This document shows, one piece after another, positions 39,047-52,054 of a DNA stretch of 64,000 nucleotides; position 1 is the stretch's first letter; the number at the start of each line of letters is the position of its first letter. This DNA is from Syngnathus acus. Its lineage: Eukaryota; Chordata; Actinopteri; Syngnathiformes; Syngnathidae. The notes beneath the pieces are model-generated. The model did not search any database. It saw only the letters and a list, made by a program, of their open reading frames with translations, and had not been told where the DNA came from. Where the stretch lies: NCBI RefSeq assembly GCF_901709675.1, contig NC_051101.1, positions 8,640,501-8,704,500 on the forward strand, written 5' to 3'. The position numbers were made by a program, and so were the translations under genes.

Positions 39047-39068
39047 GGGGGGGGGGGGGCAGGGGGGA
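39047..39068 (+). repeat. G-rich run
   Basis: Thirteen G, then CA, then six G on the plus strand. Confidence 0.9.
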
Positions 39069-39530
39069 TTGTTATTGCAAACCATACTCTAAGAAAATAT
39101 GTGGAAACAGCACAGCCAGAAGGAAAAATAATGCTATTGTCACTTTTTCAGCATGATAAATGTGTGTGAACAAGCTATGTGCAAATGTAATGGGTCAAAT
39201 AACGTTTCAAATGAATCAAAAAATTAATTTACAGAAAATATGTTTATAAAAAAACAACAACAGCTAAGCATAGTCGCGACCGTGACATGCCTGTGATTGG
39301 GAAAATTACTTTTTTTTTTTTAATGAAAACAAGTGTTAAAGCTTATTTTGTCAATTTATAATCCAAACTTTAAAGTATGCTGCAGAAATGCTGGTAAATA
39401 AATGGATCCTTTGGATTTACTTAAATCTGACATGTATAGGCACATTGGTTGCAAATTATTAAAATGAAATGAAATGTATCATCATGTTTTTCTTTGGAAC
39501 ATTTAACAACATAAAACTAAAAACGGATGT

Positions 39531-39550
39531 AAAAAAAAAAAAAAAAAAAA
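39531..39550 (+). repeat. poly-A run (20 bases)
   Basis: Twenty consecutive A. No flanking target-site duplication or retroposon body was recognised upstream. Confidence 0.95.
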
Positions 39551-40168
39551 GAGGCACTGGTAACTAAATCCCTACTAGCAGATTGAAAAGGGAAGGCTAG
39601 GTTCCCACAGGTCACATCGTAGGTTAAGGGTCATTGTTCCAGTCATCTACTGAGCCTCACATATTAATTACCTGCTGACCTATCGGATACATCTTAAAAA
39701 ACATCAAATGTGAAAGTAAAGTGTTTTTTTCTCTTTCCTTTCATCCTAAGAGGTTGATACGGAACCTGCCAGTAGTGAACATCTATGAGAAAGCAAGGTG
39801 AAGTGAGGTTGTCGCCTTAATCGAAGAATCCCCACGCCTTGAGGTGGACAGAGATTTCAGAGGTCAGGAACAAACAACCCCTTGGAAAACCGATCCACAA
39901 AGCTGACAAGAACTTAAGAATGCCTGGAAGGCCCTTAGCCACAGATCGCCCACCACCACCACCTCCATCAATACCTTTCTGGTAACATAATGGGTAGTCC
40001 TTCCACTTCTGCCCCTAGCAGCCGACTAGCCTTGCAGTTATGCATTACAACCTAACTGACAGACTCTCCTCCTCTGTGCACAGACAGCAGCAATCAACCC
40101 TCAGACACTTGCATGAGTTTCATCATTGGTCCCTGTGGTTCAGACATGCTTAATCCAAGGACGTAGTT

Positions 40169-40186
40169 GGGGGGGAGGGGGGGGGG
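40169..40186 (+). repeat. G-rich run
   Basis: Seven G, one A and ten G on the plus strand. Confidence 0.9.
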
Positions 40187-43100
40187 TCTGCTCGGATCAT
40201 ATAATAAACTGCAAAATAAGTGTGGAGAATCTTCTGACCATGTTCACAAAGTGTGTAACCGCTTTATTCCACTATAACAGGATTTTCTCCATACATCGTC
40301 ACTGAAAGCCTGCACTTCATGATTTGACTTTAATTGATAGAAGCGGGAAGAAAACGGTGAAAAAAGTTGTCTGATGATGACAAATTACCAAATATAATGG
40401 AATGATCATTCCACTTACAGTGGGAATTATGCATGCTCCTTGTTCTGATGAGATTTGAAAAATGGGTTATGTTAAGGGCAGAGCATTTAGTTGAACAGCC
40501 TTTTTCTGAGGGTGATTATCCATTTCAAAAACAATGGACTTGAAAACTACCCCTCAAATGTAAATATGCATTCTATTTTATACAAGAAAAAGCTTCCAAT
40601 ACAATGTGGTTTAATTAAGCATTAATGTTAACAAAAAACTAACAATAAGCTTCTTGTGAAGAACAATATTGCACTAATATAGCATGTGTAAAAGTGATTA
40701 GAGATACACCATTGGAGCTTGGAAGTCTGTTGCTTATTTTTTTTATTCCACACAGCTATTACACAACTTTCAAGGATTTTCCAAGGCTTATCGCACATTA
40801 TTTGTAATTTCCACAGTTAGATGTTTTTTTCCGCTAGGATGCCGAATGAAAATGTCTTTAAATAGTATCTAAAAATATAACTTCAAAAACCTATTACATT
40901 ACTGCCTTATAGTTACCATGGAATTCCACTGTTGAGGATGTCACGGAAGGAGCTCCGATGTGTGTCTACATGTTTTTGCTGATTAGAGAGGCCAGAAGCA
41001 TTTAACCCTTCATGACCTCCGCACTGTTGGTGGCATGAAGCAGAAAAGAAATATATATATATATTTATCTCCTGTCATGTGTGAGTCAAGTAGATAAACC
41101 CTGACCTTGCACTGAACAAGAGCTGGTCTGTCTCTTGCTTTGTGGTTAAGTTCTTTTGGTCTGACAAAGCACTAATTGTGAGGCTCCTAACCCAAGCACC
41201 TGTCAACCTACACACGCAAGCACATACACAAACTCACGCACACTCAGAGAATCCCCTTTCAGTTTGAGTAGTCAGCTTTGACAGCGCACACCTTGGTGAA
41301 AAGACAAATGAATTAGTCACTTGATGACTCAAACATTCACACAAACAGATTGGCATTTTTAATATTTTCTAGATCCTCTAAACAAGTCTACATCTGGAAG
41401 AAAAACTATCCAGACACTTGGATTTCTGTATTTAATGCACACACACAAAGATGACTCGCACAGCAGAGTAGTCTACCAGTATAAACAAGATCATATGATG
41501 AAATGCACTGAGTGTGGTAAGCTTGTGTGGGTATCCTTAGACATTTGTCACGGACTCTTAGGATTAGTGTCACTGTGTTGAATTTCATCGGAACACTAAA
41601 ATGACAACTGGAGACAGTGGAGGAGACCTCTACTAGGCCAAACAATCGCCTAAGACACAAATCAACACACAGAGACAAGAGTCAATGTTAAAGGGGCATC
41701 GGTCCTGAGCAGAAAAAATTGAATCGTTAAGTCTTCAGCCCCAATGAAAGATAGACCGTGACGAATCAGACACCTAAAAAACTTAGAAGACAGGCTTGAC
41801 AGACGGTCGGAAAAAGAGAAAAACATGCCATAGCACTGACACAGGAGGAAACTCTAAAGCTGACAAATTCTAAAGCGAAATATGGGGACTGTAAAAGAGT
41901 CAAACATTGGAGTTTAACATCCCAATACCAAATAATGTTTCAAACTTGAGGTTGGTAATCTAAACTACAAAGACCAGATGGGTCAAGATGACTTTTTACA
42001 CGACAAGTTACTAAATGAAACCAAAAACCACTAAAACCAAACCAAGTATTATATGGTGCAACAGTACAAGTAGGAAAAGTACAAATACATACGTAATATT
42101 TAAGCAATCCACAAATGTGTAAAATAAATAAATATAAACAAAAAGATAAAAACTAATAATATAATGCAGTGATCCATGATGTGAATATCAATGTTATGTG
42201 TCATTACTGTACCTTTCCGCATGTATTTAACTGCTGACTTACGTTGACCTACAAGTTACCTCTATACTGTATAGATACAAACATGTACTGAATTGTGCAA
42301 TAAATGGATTTCACTTGCTTAGGGCAAGATATAAATGCCTTAACGTATTTAATCTGCAATGGCAGAATAAGTTAGATAAAAGATAATAGCAAACGGCCAG
42401 AATAACTGTCATATTTCTCAACTAAACACCGTGCTGAAGCACAAATACCTCATACACCGCTTATCTGAAAACATGCTTGCTTGCCATTTAATTCCTGGGA
42501 AAGCCTTACTTAAGGATAAGAGGTTATCATCTGGCAACAGCAATAACATCCTTGCATATAATATACACGTGCTCCCAAATCACTCTGTAATATGAAAAGA
42601 TTTGAGCCAGATATAAGCCATAAACCCATTTTCATATGAATCTCTTCATGTCGTATTATCTTGCTGATATTTAAGCACAGCAACAATCAATCACGGTCAA
42701 ACTGATTATTTTTACATACAATGTGCATTATAGTTTAGTTTGTCCAAGGGGGATATGGCTTTAGAGGTATATATTGGGACTGAAGATTTGGAGGGGAGAT
42801 TGTTGTCAATGATGTCACTGCGCATTTTGAAAACTAAATTAATATTCAGGGGTTGTATTGCCTCGTGCAGAGCAGAAACAGCTAAGAATAGCATTATCAA
42901 AGGGAAATACTGTCTAATGAAAGGAAGAACCTTAACTCCAGGCATAAGAACAACAAATCTGAGTAAAGTAGTGTGAACAAAAGAGCAGAGTTTGAGAAGA
43001 TAAGATGGCATAAAGTATGTGTAATCCTGTGAGAGTGCTAAGATGTACGGAGTGTGCAAATGTCGCTGTTAGATGAGACACTATTCTGAATATATTAAGG

Positions 43101-43443
43101 ATCTTCTCGCTTTTGTTTTATGTTGAGGCAGTTATACCCCTGCTGCTCCTAAGTTCTGTTTATGATGTTTGGTTTATTCCCTTGATGACTGCTGGGCAGT
43201 CTCCTGCAAACCTAGAGGTGACACTGTGACGAATTGCGTCATGCTGAACAAAGATTTCCAACCCGTACTACAAGAAAACTATAAGATACATTTGATTAAA
43301 GTCAGAAAATCTTGTCTTCGGGATTTAAATATAACTATTAAAAGGTGTACTAAATAGCAACAGTGATGGAAGAAGACATCATCATTAAGGTGATGTCTCC
43401 TTTCAAAACCATGAGTCCACTAAAGGGCAAAAGCTTGACTTAC

Positions 43444-43589
43444 CGCTCTTTCAAGAAGTCAACCACTCTTCTGAAGTCATCAATGCAATACTCTCTCTTC
43501 ATGTCCATGAGTACGCTGTCTGAGGCTGATTGCACAGGAACATGAAGGAAGGCATAGACACGCGGATGATTCAATATCTTCGCCATCTC
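43444..43589 (-). CDS. cdkal1: cdkal1 exon B: radical-SAM core
   Basis: This internal exon is 146 nt: 48 codons plus the first two bases of a split Arg codon. It begins [20 protein letters not shown], continues through [15 protein letters not shown] and ends VVDFLKE. This corresponds to about human CDKAL1 304-351. The [10 protein letters not shown] stretch is the family's H(I/V)PVQSAS motif in the C-terminal half of the radical-SAM barrel. The acceptor is TTTAG and the donor is a near-consensus GTAAGT following GCG. The incoming phase is 0, fitting exon A's complete GAG codon. The outgoing phase is 2, completed by the first G of exon C to give Arg where human has Lys. It sits 8.5 kb downstream of exon A and 12.6 kb upstream of exon C in transcript order. 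Confidence 0.97.
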
Positions 43590-46500
43590 CTAAAGACGAG
43601 AAATGAAGGGTACCATTTGTTAAATGTTTCAAAAGATTCAAGAAAGTAGGAGGCTCACAAATGTATTCATGTGTTTACCGGGACTAATAATTATGATGAT
43701 GAAAAGTATTTTTTCGCCTCATTTTCTAATGTTCATTTTTGTAAAACCAAACGCAAAAAGATTTGGGACTGTCACTGCAGTATGTTGTTTTTTTGTAAAA
43801 ACAATCGGTTTAAAATAACATGCTTTTTAATATGCCATATTAATTAGGATAGTTTTCAGGGCTATTAATTTTTTTTCGAACCATAATTTCCACAGCTAAA
43901 AGGCTGGAGAGGGCACAGATGTTAAATTTGTCTGATGGACATCATCAAGGTGGTATCATTAGCATGTTAATCACCACAAGAAGGGGAGAGAGAAAAGGAG
44001 AGGGAAGAATAAAATGATTTAATGATTCCCTACAAGAATGTGCTGATTGCAGTCCGTCTTCTCATTAAGACCTATTGAAGAAGGTTCCTACTTTATGCGC
44101 AGACAAACGCACATGTACACGCACGTACGCGCGCACACGTCCTCACACAGACATAGAGAGCTCAGTCACAGTGCACCGTAGGGGGTTGACCACTGCAAGC
44201 TCCAAATTAGAAAGAATTAATTTGGATGGGGAAAAAAAGCTGCTTGATTGGTGACAGAAATCAGCTTGCTACAAGTGTGAGAGAATATATGTATGTCTGT
44301 GCATGTGTGTGAGAGTGGGTTAAAGAAAAACAATTCAAGTACATCATAAAATAATGTTTGCTCTTGTACTGTGTGGAGAACTGACAATCAGTATTTCATT
44401 TCAAAGTGCTCCCAAACTACTCTGCTTAGAGTGATTTGATTATTAACAATTTTTTGGTCTTACCTAAGTTTTACATTGTCAGAAGAGCGACTGACCATCT
44501 ACTTGCAAGCAACCTTAACATTAGTTTTCTTCCTTCTTTTAGACCAAAATATGAACTGATAACAGAAAAAGAAACTATTGGATATACAGCCAAAAGAAAT
44601 TCATGAAAAACTGGAATATGTAAAGTAGCACATATGGTTGCGGTTATTTCCGTGTAAGAAAAATAATGTATGGGAAAAAAGCCTCACCTTGAAAAGAAAA
44701 TCGTGTTGAATTTACTCAATGTCATTTTGTCAAATGGTTGCATGAAATAAGATCTGTGGGAATGCAAACACTATTGCTGGATAGCAAAAACATTTTCTAG
44801 TTGGACAATGTTAAATATCAACCAGGTATGCTGATAAACTCATTTTATTATTATTAAATATATATATTCTGTATTTAGTATAGGAACATATAAATATGTG
44901 ATGATGCAATCTCTCAGGCTGACAACGCTGTACTGTCTTGATTGACTGGACAGCGACATCAAATTGTCATCATCAAAACATCAATGCTGAAGTGTTCACT
45001 TCATATTTATAGGTTTTAGTGCCAGGAAGTGTCCCAGTGTTTTATTTAATTTTTTTGTTTTCTTTGAGTTATTTCATCCTTCTCGTCTGCAAGATGATTT
45101 TTATCGTACAGTTAACTCCTAACTCTTCTGTCACTTCATACATCTGAGATATTTAAAGATCAAACGGCTCAACTTTGTACGGCTCAATTTTGTTTTGTTG
45201 TAAATGTTCAAGCCCAATTTTGTTGAAATTGGGGTTTGTATGTGGTGGGCGTGTTAAAATGATTGATTACAGGGTCACCGGATGAATTCAAAGATGGCTT
45301 TTAGATTCCTGAAAATTGTTCAACACTAGCTTATATATGGATATATAATTTTTTATCATAATACTAGTGTCACTTGGGTGACTTCAAAAGAACAGACATA
45401 CATTGAAGTGTGTGCTCTGAATCTATGCTAAATTTTACAATACGTTATCAAAAAAATAGAACACGTCAAAGAAACCATCAGAGCTCGTGTGACATGCATG
45501 TCCAGTGTGAGTGTAATCAGCATGTACAGGTCATAGTACGAAGGCACACTGGGACGAAGCCAAACTGTCGCCTTTAGCACTTGTGAACTGAGCTTAGTGA
45601 GCTGTCAATTATTTTGATGAGGAGAGTCATCTGTCTGGAGGTCAGCAATGGATACCAGGGTAGAAACTGGATCCATGCGTGTAAACTCCTTGTTTCTGCG
45701 TGGCTATGTTCATCGTAGTGTTGTTTTAGTATGCAAGCGGCATACATTATTAGGCAGTGCAATATGTTGCAGTCAAGATACCCTGGATGACTCTGAAGGC
45801 AACTGCAGGATTAATCCATAAGGGGAGGAATTTTCATTCACATGAGCCATTTATCGTGTGTGTCTGCATCCCATCCTCCAATCATTATCCACAATCCTGA
45901 TATGAATCTCTGTCGTTAGCAATCCCTGCAGAGAGCAGGCCTTTTTAGTGCTCACGGACACTTTTGCGAGTCCGCAGAGAAAAAGATGTGGCGATAACGA
46001 CAGCACGTTCAAACATCACCTCGTGAGCTGATGATCTTTTTCCGTTAAATTGTGGTACAAGTACATCTTTGAGGATGAGTTGTGATTATCAGTTTCACAT
46101 CGGTATAACAGTGTGTCACTTTTTCCCTCCCTGCCCCATGAAGCCTATCGTTCTCGCTCACGCGAGCGAGACACAAAACCCTTTCATCTTCGCTATATCA
46201 GCTCTGATAAACACACAAATCGGAAAGGTTCTATCTTAACTGCCTTAGCTCAAAGGATCTGATATCTAGCCCCTTAAAATCAGATAGCACTGAAAGGAAC
46301 AGACAGTATACGGTAGGCAGGGAAAAAGGGAGGGGGGGGGGTAGAAAAACACTAGGTTGAAAGATCTCATACTAACTTATACGTCTATCCTCTATTTCAT
46401 AAAAAACAAACAAACTGCAGTCTTTTGTTTTCTTTAGAAAGTTATCTTCTGGGGATTTGACTGTTGCTCTCTGAACCAATGCCTTCCTGTGCTTGTCTGC

Positions 46501-47556
46501 AAGCTTACATTACAGATAAAATGTATTTTCTAGATTTTGGGGGTGACAAAGAGAGAGGCAGTCTGTGGTTTGTTAGTTCAGGAAGTCCAGAACCCAGTTA
46601 TATATGAATGGACTCACCCCAAGAATGTTATGGTAGATGAGAGATCTTGAAGGACGTAGGAGATCCCTTTGTAAATGTGTTTTTTGATCATTTGGCCAAT
46701 GCTGAAGGGGAAAATTTATTATTTGTAGCTTGGGTTGAAATATTTATTTTGTGACAACAGCGCTGGAACTTGACTGGTGCACCTTATATATTTGGACACC
46801 TATACACAAACCCACAAGTTGTATTAAGTGGGTATACCCAAGGGAGTCTGAGGGGAACCATATTCTATATCTGTTCCCAGGATAGTACGTCAAATCCCAC
46901 TTGGTGGGAAGTGCATTCAGCCGCAGCCAAGAGAAACTGAGCTTCTTATGATATTATACATCTCAAGGATCGTACTTAATTTTCCCATGAGGGTAACGTC
47001 AGCATTCAGCACCACACAGTGTGGTTACGATACATGGATTGTACAAATAAGAAAATCAATGGGACATTGTCATCACACGTTAATAGTGACTGAGGTGACT
47101 CTATTATGCATCTGAATCAGCTTGCAAAACAGTTTTGGAAGTAATTAAAAAAATACATACAGAATCATTTCAGTAATGTCTCAGGCTCCTTATTGGAACT
47201 ATATTAATTACTTTTAAATGCATTTTGTTTGAAGAACACACAGTTAGTTTGACTTTTTAAGTCCAACAAAAATGTCAGGTTACAAAATATTACAGATCTC
47301 AAATGAATACATGCATGTTAAAGTTGTTTGTGTGTAAACCAATGATTTGCAGTTTCATTTAACTTTGGAACACTCATTTCACCAGAATAAGACCATCTGC
47401 TGTTTGGAAAACGGGTTCAGGACTACCAATGACAGTGAATCCATATTTATGTACTTTGTGTGTTTTGCATTGGTGTATGTTGGTGTCTATTTTACTTCAT
47501 AGATTTAAAATGACAACAATATATAATTACTATCATTATTACAAAAACATTTGTAT

Positions 47557-47790
47557 AATAAGATAAGATAAGATAAGATAGTCCTTTATTATTCCCTCAA
47601 TGGGGAAACTCCTGTGTAAGCAGCAGTACACTTAACATACACGCACACAAGCATGCAGGGAAGGGGGTAAAATATTTAAAAAAGTAAAGATATATATAAT
47701 TAAAAAGAAATATGGACAGTATGTACACAATACACTTTTACACAGTATACACAATATACAGTGGAGATAAGAAATTATTAGATGATAAAA
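47557..47790 (-). mobile_element. truncated retroelement 3' tail with pentanucleotide repeats
   Basis: On the minus strand this reads GTTTCCCCATTGAGGGAATA, then ATAAAGGACTATCTTATCTT with further TATCT units. Fish genomes carry many truncated LINE/SINE ends of the form TTTCCCCA(T/C)TGTGGGA, then AATAAAGG and a short-unit tail. The body (left end near 47790) is degenerate and has no coding sequence. Confidence 0.55.
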
Positions 47791-49790
47791 AAAAAAACAG
47801 ATTGATACCGGAGATTTGGTAGACTAAAGGTCATTTCATAAGTGAGCATATTTGTTTCACTTTGTATCATGAAATCCAAGATAATTCAAGTGCAACCCAT
47901 GAGTTTAGTAACACTCTCAGCAGGATAAAAAAAACTAGATGCTGCCAAGTGAAGGGATAAAAATGGCCCAATTAAAACATTTTCTAAAAAAATGAAGAAA
48001 GGTGCCTGTGTCGGATTGCTGAGGCAGATGAAGCACAACTCGGCCTTCATCTACAGTGTTTAGTGAGGTGGAGCAAAATAGACAGGAAACAGCTGCACAA
48101 GATATTCGGTGGTTTGTTAAAACGGTAGGCGAAAGGCTTAAATGGTGAATGCATTCTTAAGGTGTTGTTTTTGCTCATTAAATTCTCTAATTATACTGAA
48201 AAGAACTCAACATTTTCAATCTCCAACAACCATGGCAAGCATAGTCTCCAGAAACCCTTTAAATTGATTACCATCATTCAGAAAACAAAGGACTATGAAA
48301 GAAGCCAGAGGTCATAATTTCGAGACGTATGAGAACAGTTTGACTGTGGGGGCTTCATTTGGTGTGGCGGTTCCTCACACAATGCAACATTAAGCCGCTA
48401 ATGTGAAGAGGCCCCCAAAGGGTTCATTAAAATGAAAATGGTCGTGAAGTGTTGGCATCTAAGTGTGTGCTCATGTAGTTTGCTTGTGCGCAAGTCTCGG
48501 TGTGAAGGTGAAAGATGGGTGTGGGGAATTATTCCGTATTTGTTCACATGTGTGAGACTTACTATCACATTGGAATAAAAACTTTCTTATGATGCAATTT
48601 TAACATTTTAAAAGTCCATGTCATGGCATATGGGACTGCGAGATTTCTGTTAGAATAAAGCATAAAATGTAAAGTAAATTCCTCTGAGCTTGTATGGTCA
48701 TTCATGAGCCCACTACTGCACAGCACTCTGTGTGGAATGTGTGAACAGCATATCTAATAGCTCTCTGGTCAAACTCCGAGGATCTTTGAGGAGGATGTTT
48801 AATGGACAAGAGCAATTTCATTCATCTCAGCCTGGCTGATTGCTGCAACGTACGAGGCTACTTTCACACCTCATTTGCTGCTACCATGCTCAATTCAATC
48901 ACACGCGGGGCTTGCAAAAGCAGCCGCACAGGTAGCATCGTGTGCATGCGTGCACAGACACCTTACACGATCAAAGGATAATCTGGTGCACCTCTGACAG
49001 CCATTTAGCAATTCATTATCAGGTGGCTCAATGGACAGCTGGATGAATGGCAAAAAAAAAATCCGAAAGTGTCAAAATGGAAGAAAACGAGGAACAAAAA
49101 TGTGGCATTTTACTTAAAACGAAAAAAGGAAAATACTGATTGCTGAATGCAATCAACTAAAACGTCAGAGAGCAGAGGACCGAGAGAGGCGACTCTGCCT
49201 GTAACTGCTCCAATCAGCAAATGGTATTGAGGATGTCTGACAGGAGGAAAAAAAAAAAAGAGAGAGAAGAAAAAGGCAGCGCATGAGAGGAAATTGCATG
49301 TTCTTGGGTGTCAGGCGGAGACAAGGCAGAGAAAAATGTGAGCGAGTGTGCTTGGAGGGGTGAACTTTTCAAAAGAAGAGAAGAGGTTACTTAACATTTT
49401 CAGTTTCAATCACGGCCATTTACTATGATGCTGTTTCACAGTATAAGCGCTGTTCTTTTTAAAATGAAAAGGGAGCAGGCTGTAATTTGGACATCACTCT
49501 ATTTGATGACTACATCGACTTTTGGTCTTTATCATCAAACCGTTCTTATTGCTGTGATTACCACTGTCACGTAGAAAGTGGACAAACTGTCGCAATTAGA
49601 AGAAATGTACAAATTTAAAGGTAGGAAAAGGAGATGTTTTTATTAATTTTACAGGAAACAGTTAAGAGGGAGAGAGGATGCAAGTCTGTCATAAAGACGA
49701 GAAATCAGCTCATTGTGTTGTGTACATTTCACTCTTCAACTCGGCCATATTACAGAAAGCTGCCTCCAAAGGGATGTGCAATGTGATGTA

Positions 49791-49850
49791 GAATGAATGA
49801 ATGAATGAATAAATGAACGAACAAATAAATAAATGAAATGAAATAAAATA
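49791..49850 (+). repeat. TGAA/AAAT tetranucleotide-rich block
   Basis: GAATGAATGAATGAATGAAT grades into AAATAAATAAATGAAATG and AAATAAAAT units. Confidence 0.85.
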
Positions 49851-51147
49851 TAGAAATAGTAGAATACTCGATACATAGGCGATATCGACCAAATAATGAT
49901 ATACTAATCTGGTTACGTTTGAGAGGTTAATATTCCCTTGAAATTAAAAAAAGGATCTTTATCAGGTTTACTTTTTACGCCAATTAACAACCTTATAGTT
50001 TATGGTTGCTGCAGGCTCAAAAGGAGCAAACAAAAAATATAATTCAGCAAAAAGTTGACATTGGTGCCAATAATTAGATATCAACGTGGCGTTTACAAGT
50101 AGGTCAGCAAAGAGGGTTGTGGAAGTGGATAGGAAACAAATCAAGAAGTGAAGTGTGGGTGGAAGTTGAGTGAAGAAAGGGTAAATGGGGGACAAGAGCA
50201 ACAAAAGGCAAAGATAAGTTGAAGATGATGACTCTCATCTTTTTTCTATTTAGGTTAATTGGCTGAGGAATTAAAAGAAAAAATATATAATTCAATGTGA
50301 TGCACGGACAGTAACAATAAACGGGTTGCGAGCATATGAAATGATTATTAAAATACACACAGAGAGACTAAGATAGTGTGTCATCCGAGCATATTTCTAA
50401 TTATCAGTTAATTGTTATTCCCTATCATTAGGAGGGTGGTTTTTAATTGTAATGTAGCCAAGCAGAAACCCTACCTATACATGTGGGGGACAATTAGCCA
50501 CCTCCATTAACCCCTGGTTAATTACAACCTCCACTGCTACATCCCACAGCTCTGTTCTCACTCCTCTTTACCCCTCAAATCTATCCCCGGGCCTTCATCC
50601 CCATTTTCCTGTAGTTCTGTCCTCATTTTAGTTTATGATAGCCTATCAGTCTTAATTGTTTGATTCAAATGCATATACTGTAGGGTGTCAACTTTACAAG
50701 TTTGTCTTTCTTTTCTAGGTTAGAACTCCGTTTGAGTCCTCCATGTAATCTCTTTCTCCCTTTTTAATTTTCGCTTCAACATTTCCTCAGAGATTGATTG
50801 TAATTTCAAAAAGATAAGCACAATTGCTTCTCAGAAATGAGCAATCACATATTCATAGGCTAAATATGGTGGGGGACCCTGGAAAAGTAAACCTGTGTAG
50901 AAAACACCATCAAAACATCTTAAGACAAATGCAATTTTGGTCATCATAGCCCAAATAGAATACACAAAGTAGAAAAGAATGCTACAAGGATGACAATCAG
51001 CTTAATCATTTCAAAATAATTTTTAAAGTTGCATTTTACTAAAACTGGAAATAATCATTAATAAGTAGATTTAAATTATAAAATTATCATGAGGAACAGC
51101 TAATAATTTGAAATAAATAGTAACAATACCGGCAGAACAGTGGCCTG

Positions 51148-51225
51148 GATGTACCCTGCTTCTTGCTCAGAGTCAACTGAGATAGGATCCAGCACAGCCA
51201 CTTGTTACAGTTTTTGGATGGAGAA
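51148..51225 (+). repeat. relic of a teleost retroelement 3' region, second copy
   Basis: GGATGTACCCTGCTTCTTGC followed by CAACTGAGATAGGATCCAGC and a TTTTTGGATGG end follows the fish motif approximately GTACCCCGCCT, AGCTGGGATAGGCTCCAGCA, then GGATGG. It is related to the 1331-1399 relic and keeps more of the upstream part. Confidence 0.65.
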
Positions 51226-51259
51226 CATACTTTAAATTGTTAACTAATAATGTCTAGAT

Positions 51260-51317
51260 GTTACTGACCACTGAACAAATTCATATAAGTTACTGACCAC
51301 TGAACAAATTCATATAA
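51260..51317 (+). repeat. perfect 29-bp tandem duplication
   Basis: A 29-bp unit beginning GTTACTGACCACTGAACAAA is present twice head to tail without mismatch. Confidence 0.97.
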
Positions 51318-52054
51318 AATAATGGAATTATTGTTTGACCACATCATGCATTATTGATTTATAGTAATTATCAATCTTGATTCATTCAAATTATTCCAAC
51401 AAATAAGAGTCACATGTTAATCTATCCTCCACATTCCTTAAATATGTATTAATTTCTGATCCTGCCTCCCCAAAAACAATTTGTTGTCTGGGTTAGTAAG
51501 TCTATTTCCTATTGAAAATGGTGACTTCATCTACTGTTACCTCCGACCGAGACAATAGATGCAGAAAAAAAACACACAAAGATAGGATAAAAATTGGGAG
51601 ATTTCAATGATAGTAAGTCAGACTGACAAGATGCATGGCAAAGAGCAGCCTGAACGGAGAGAGAAAGAGGGCATAACAATGTCCATTGTTCCATTAGGCA
51701 AGGCAATAATGACTGATAAAACGAGACTACTAAAGAGGACACAATGGTCCTTAATTGACTCATTAGTGAGAGAGGAGAATGAACTGCACTAATGAATGGA
51801 GGTTTGCAGCCATACTGCTTGCTAAGCAAAACAGAAAGGCATTTAGTTTATTAAATCTAGACAAAGCAATATTTGTCCACTAGAAGAGATAACAAAATGC
51901 CACAGGGACACCACAAAACAAAAAAAAAACAAAAAAAAATCTCTATACTCAGCTCTATTGTCATTATTATTTTTTTTTCCCCAAAGACGCGTTCTGACAA
52001 CATCTCCTGGTACCCTTGCCATGAATTAACACAAATGTTTGTGGTTTTATGTAC

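Larger units (their letters stand above)
30890..43443 (-). other. cdkal1 intron between exons B and C
   Basis: This is a phase-2 intron of 12,554 bp. It contains repeat relics near 32293-32390 and 36019-36087, a GATA-rich patch near 36791-36882, a CA tract (38611-38634), a 20-base A run (39531-39550) and two G-rich runs (39047-39068, 40169-40186). The stretches 31190-31340 and 32060-32215 are repeat-free and rich in CCAAT and ATTA motifs. Confidence 0.9.
43590..52054 (-). other. cdkal1 intron between exons A and B
   Basis: This is a phase-0 intron of 8,465 bp. It contains a degenerate retroelement tail with pentanucleotide repeats (47557-47790), a TGAA/AAAT-rich block (49791-49850), a 29-bp perfect tandem duplication (51260-51317) and a repeat relic (51148-51225). 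No coding similarity was seen. Confidence 0.9.
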
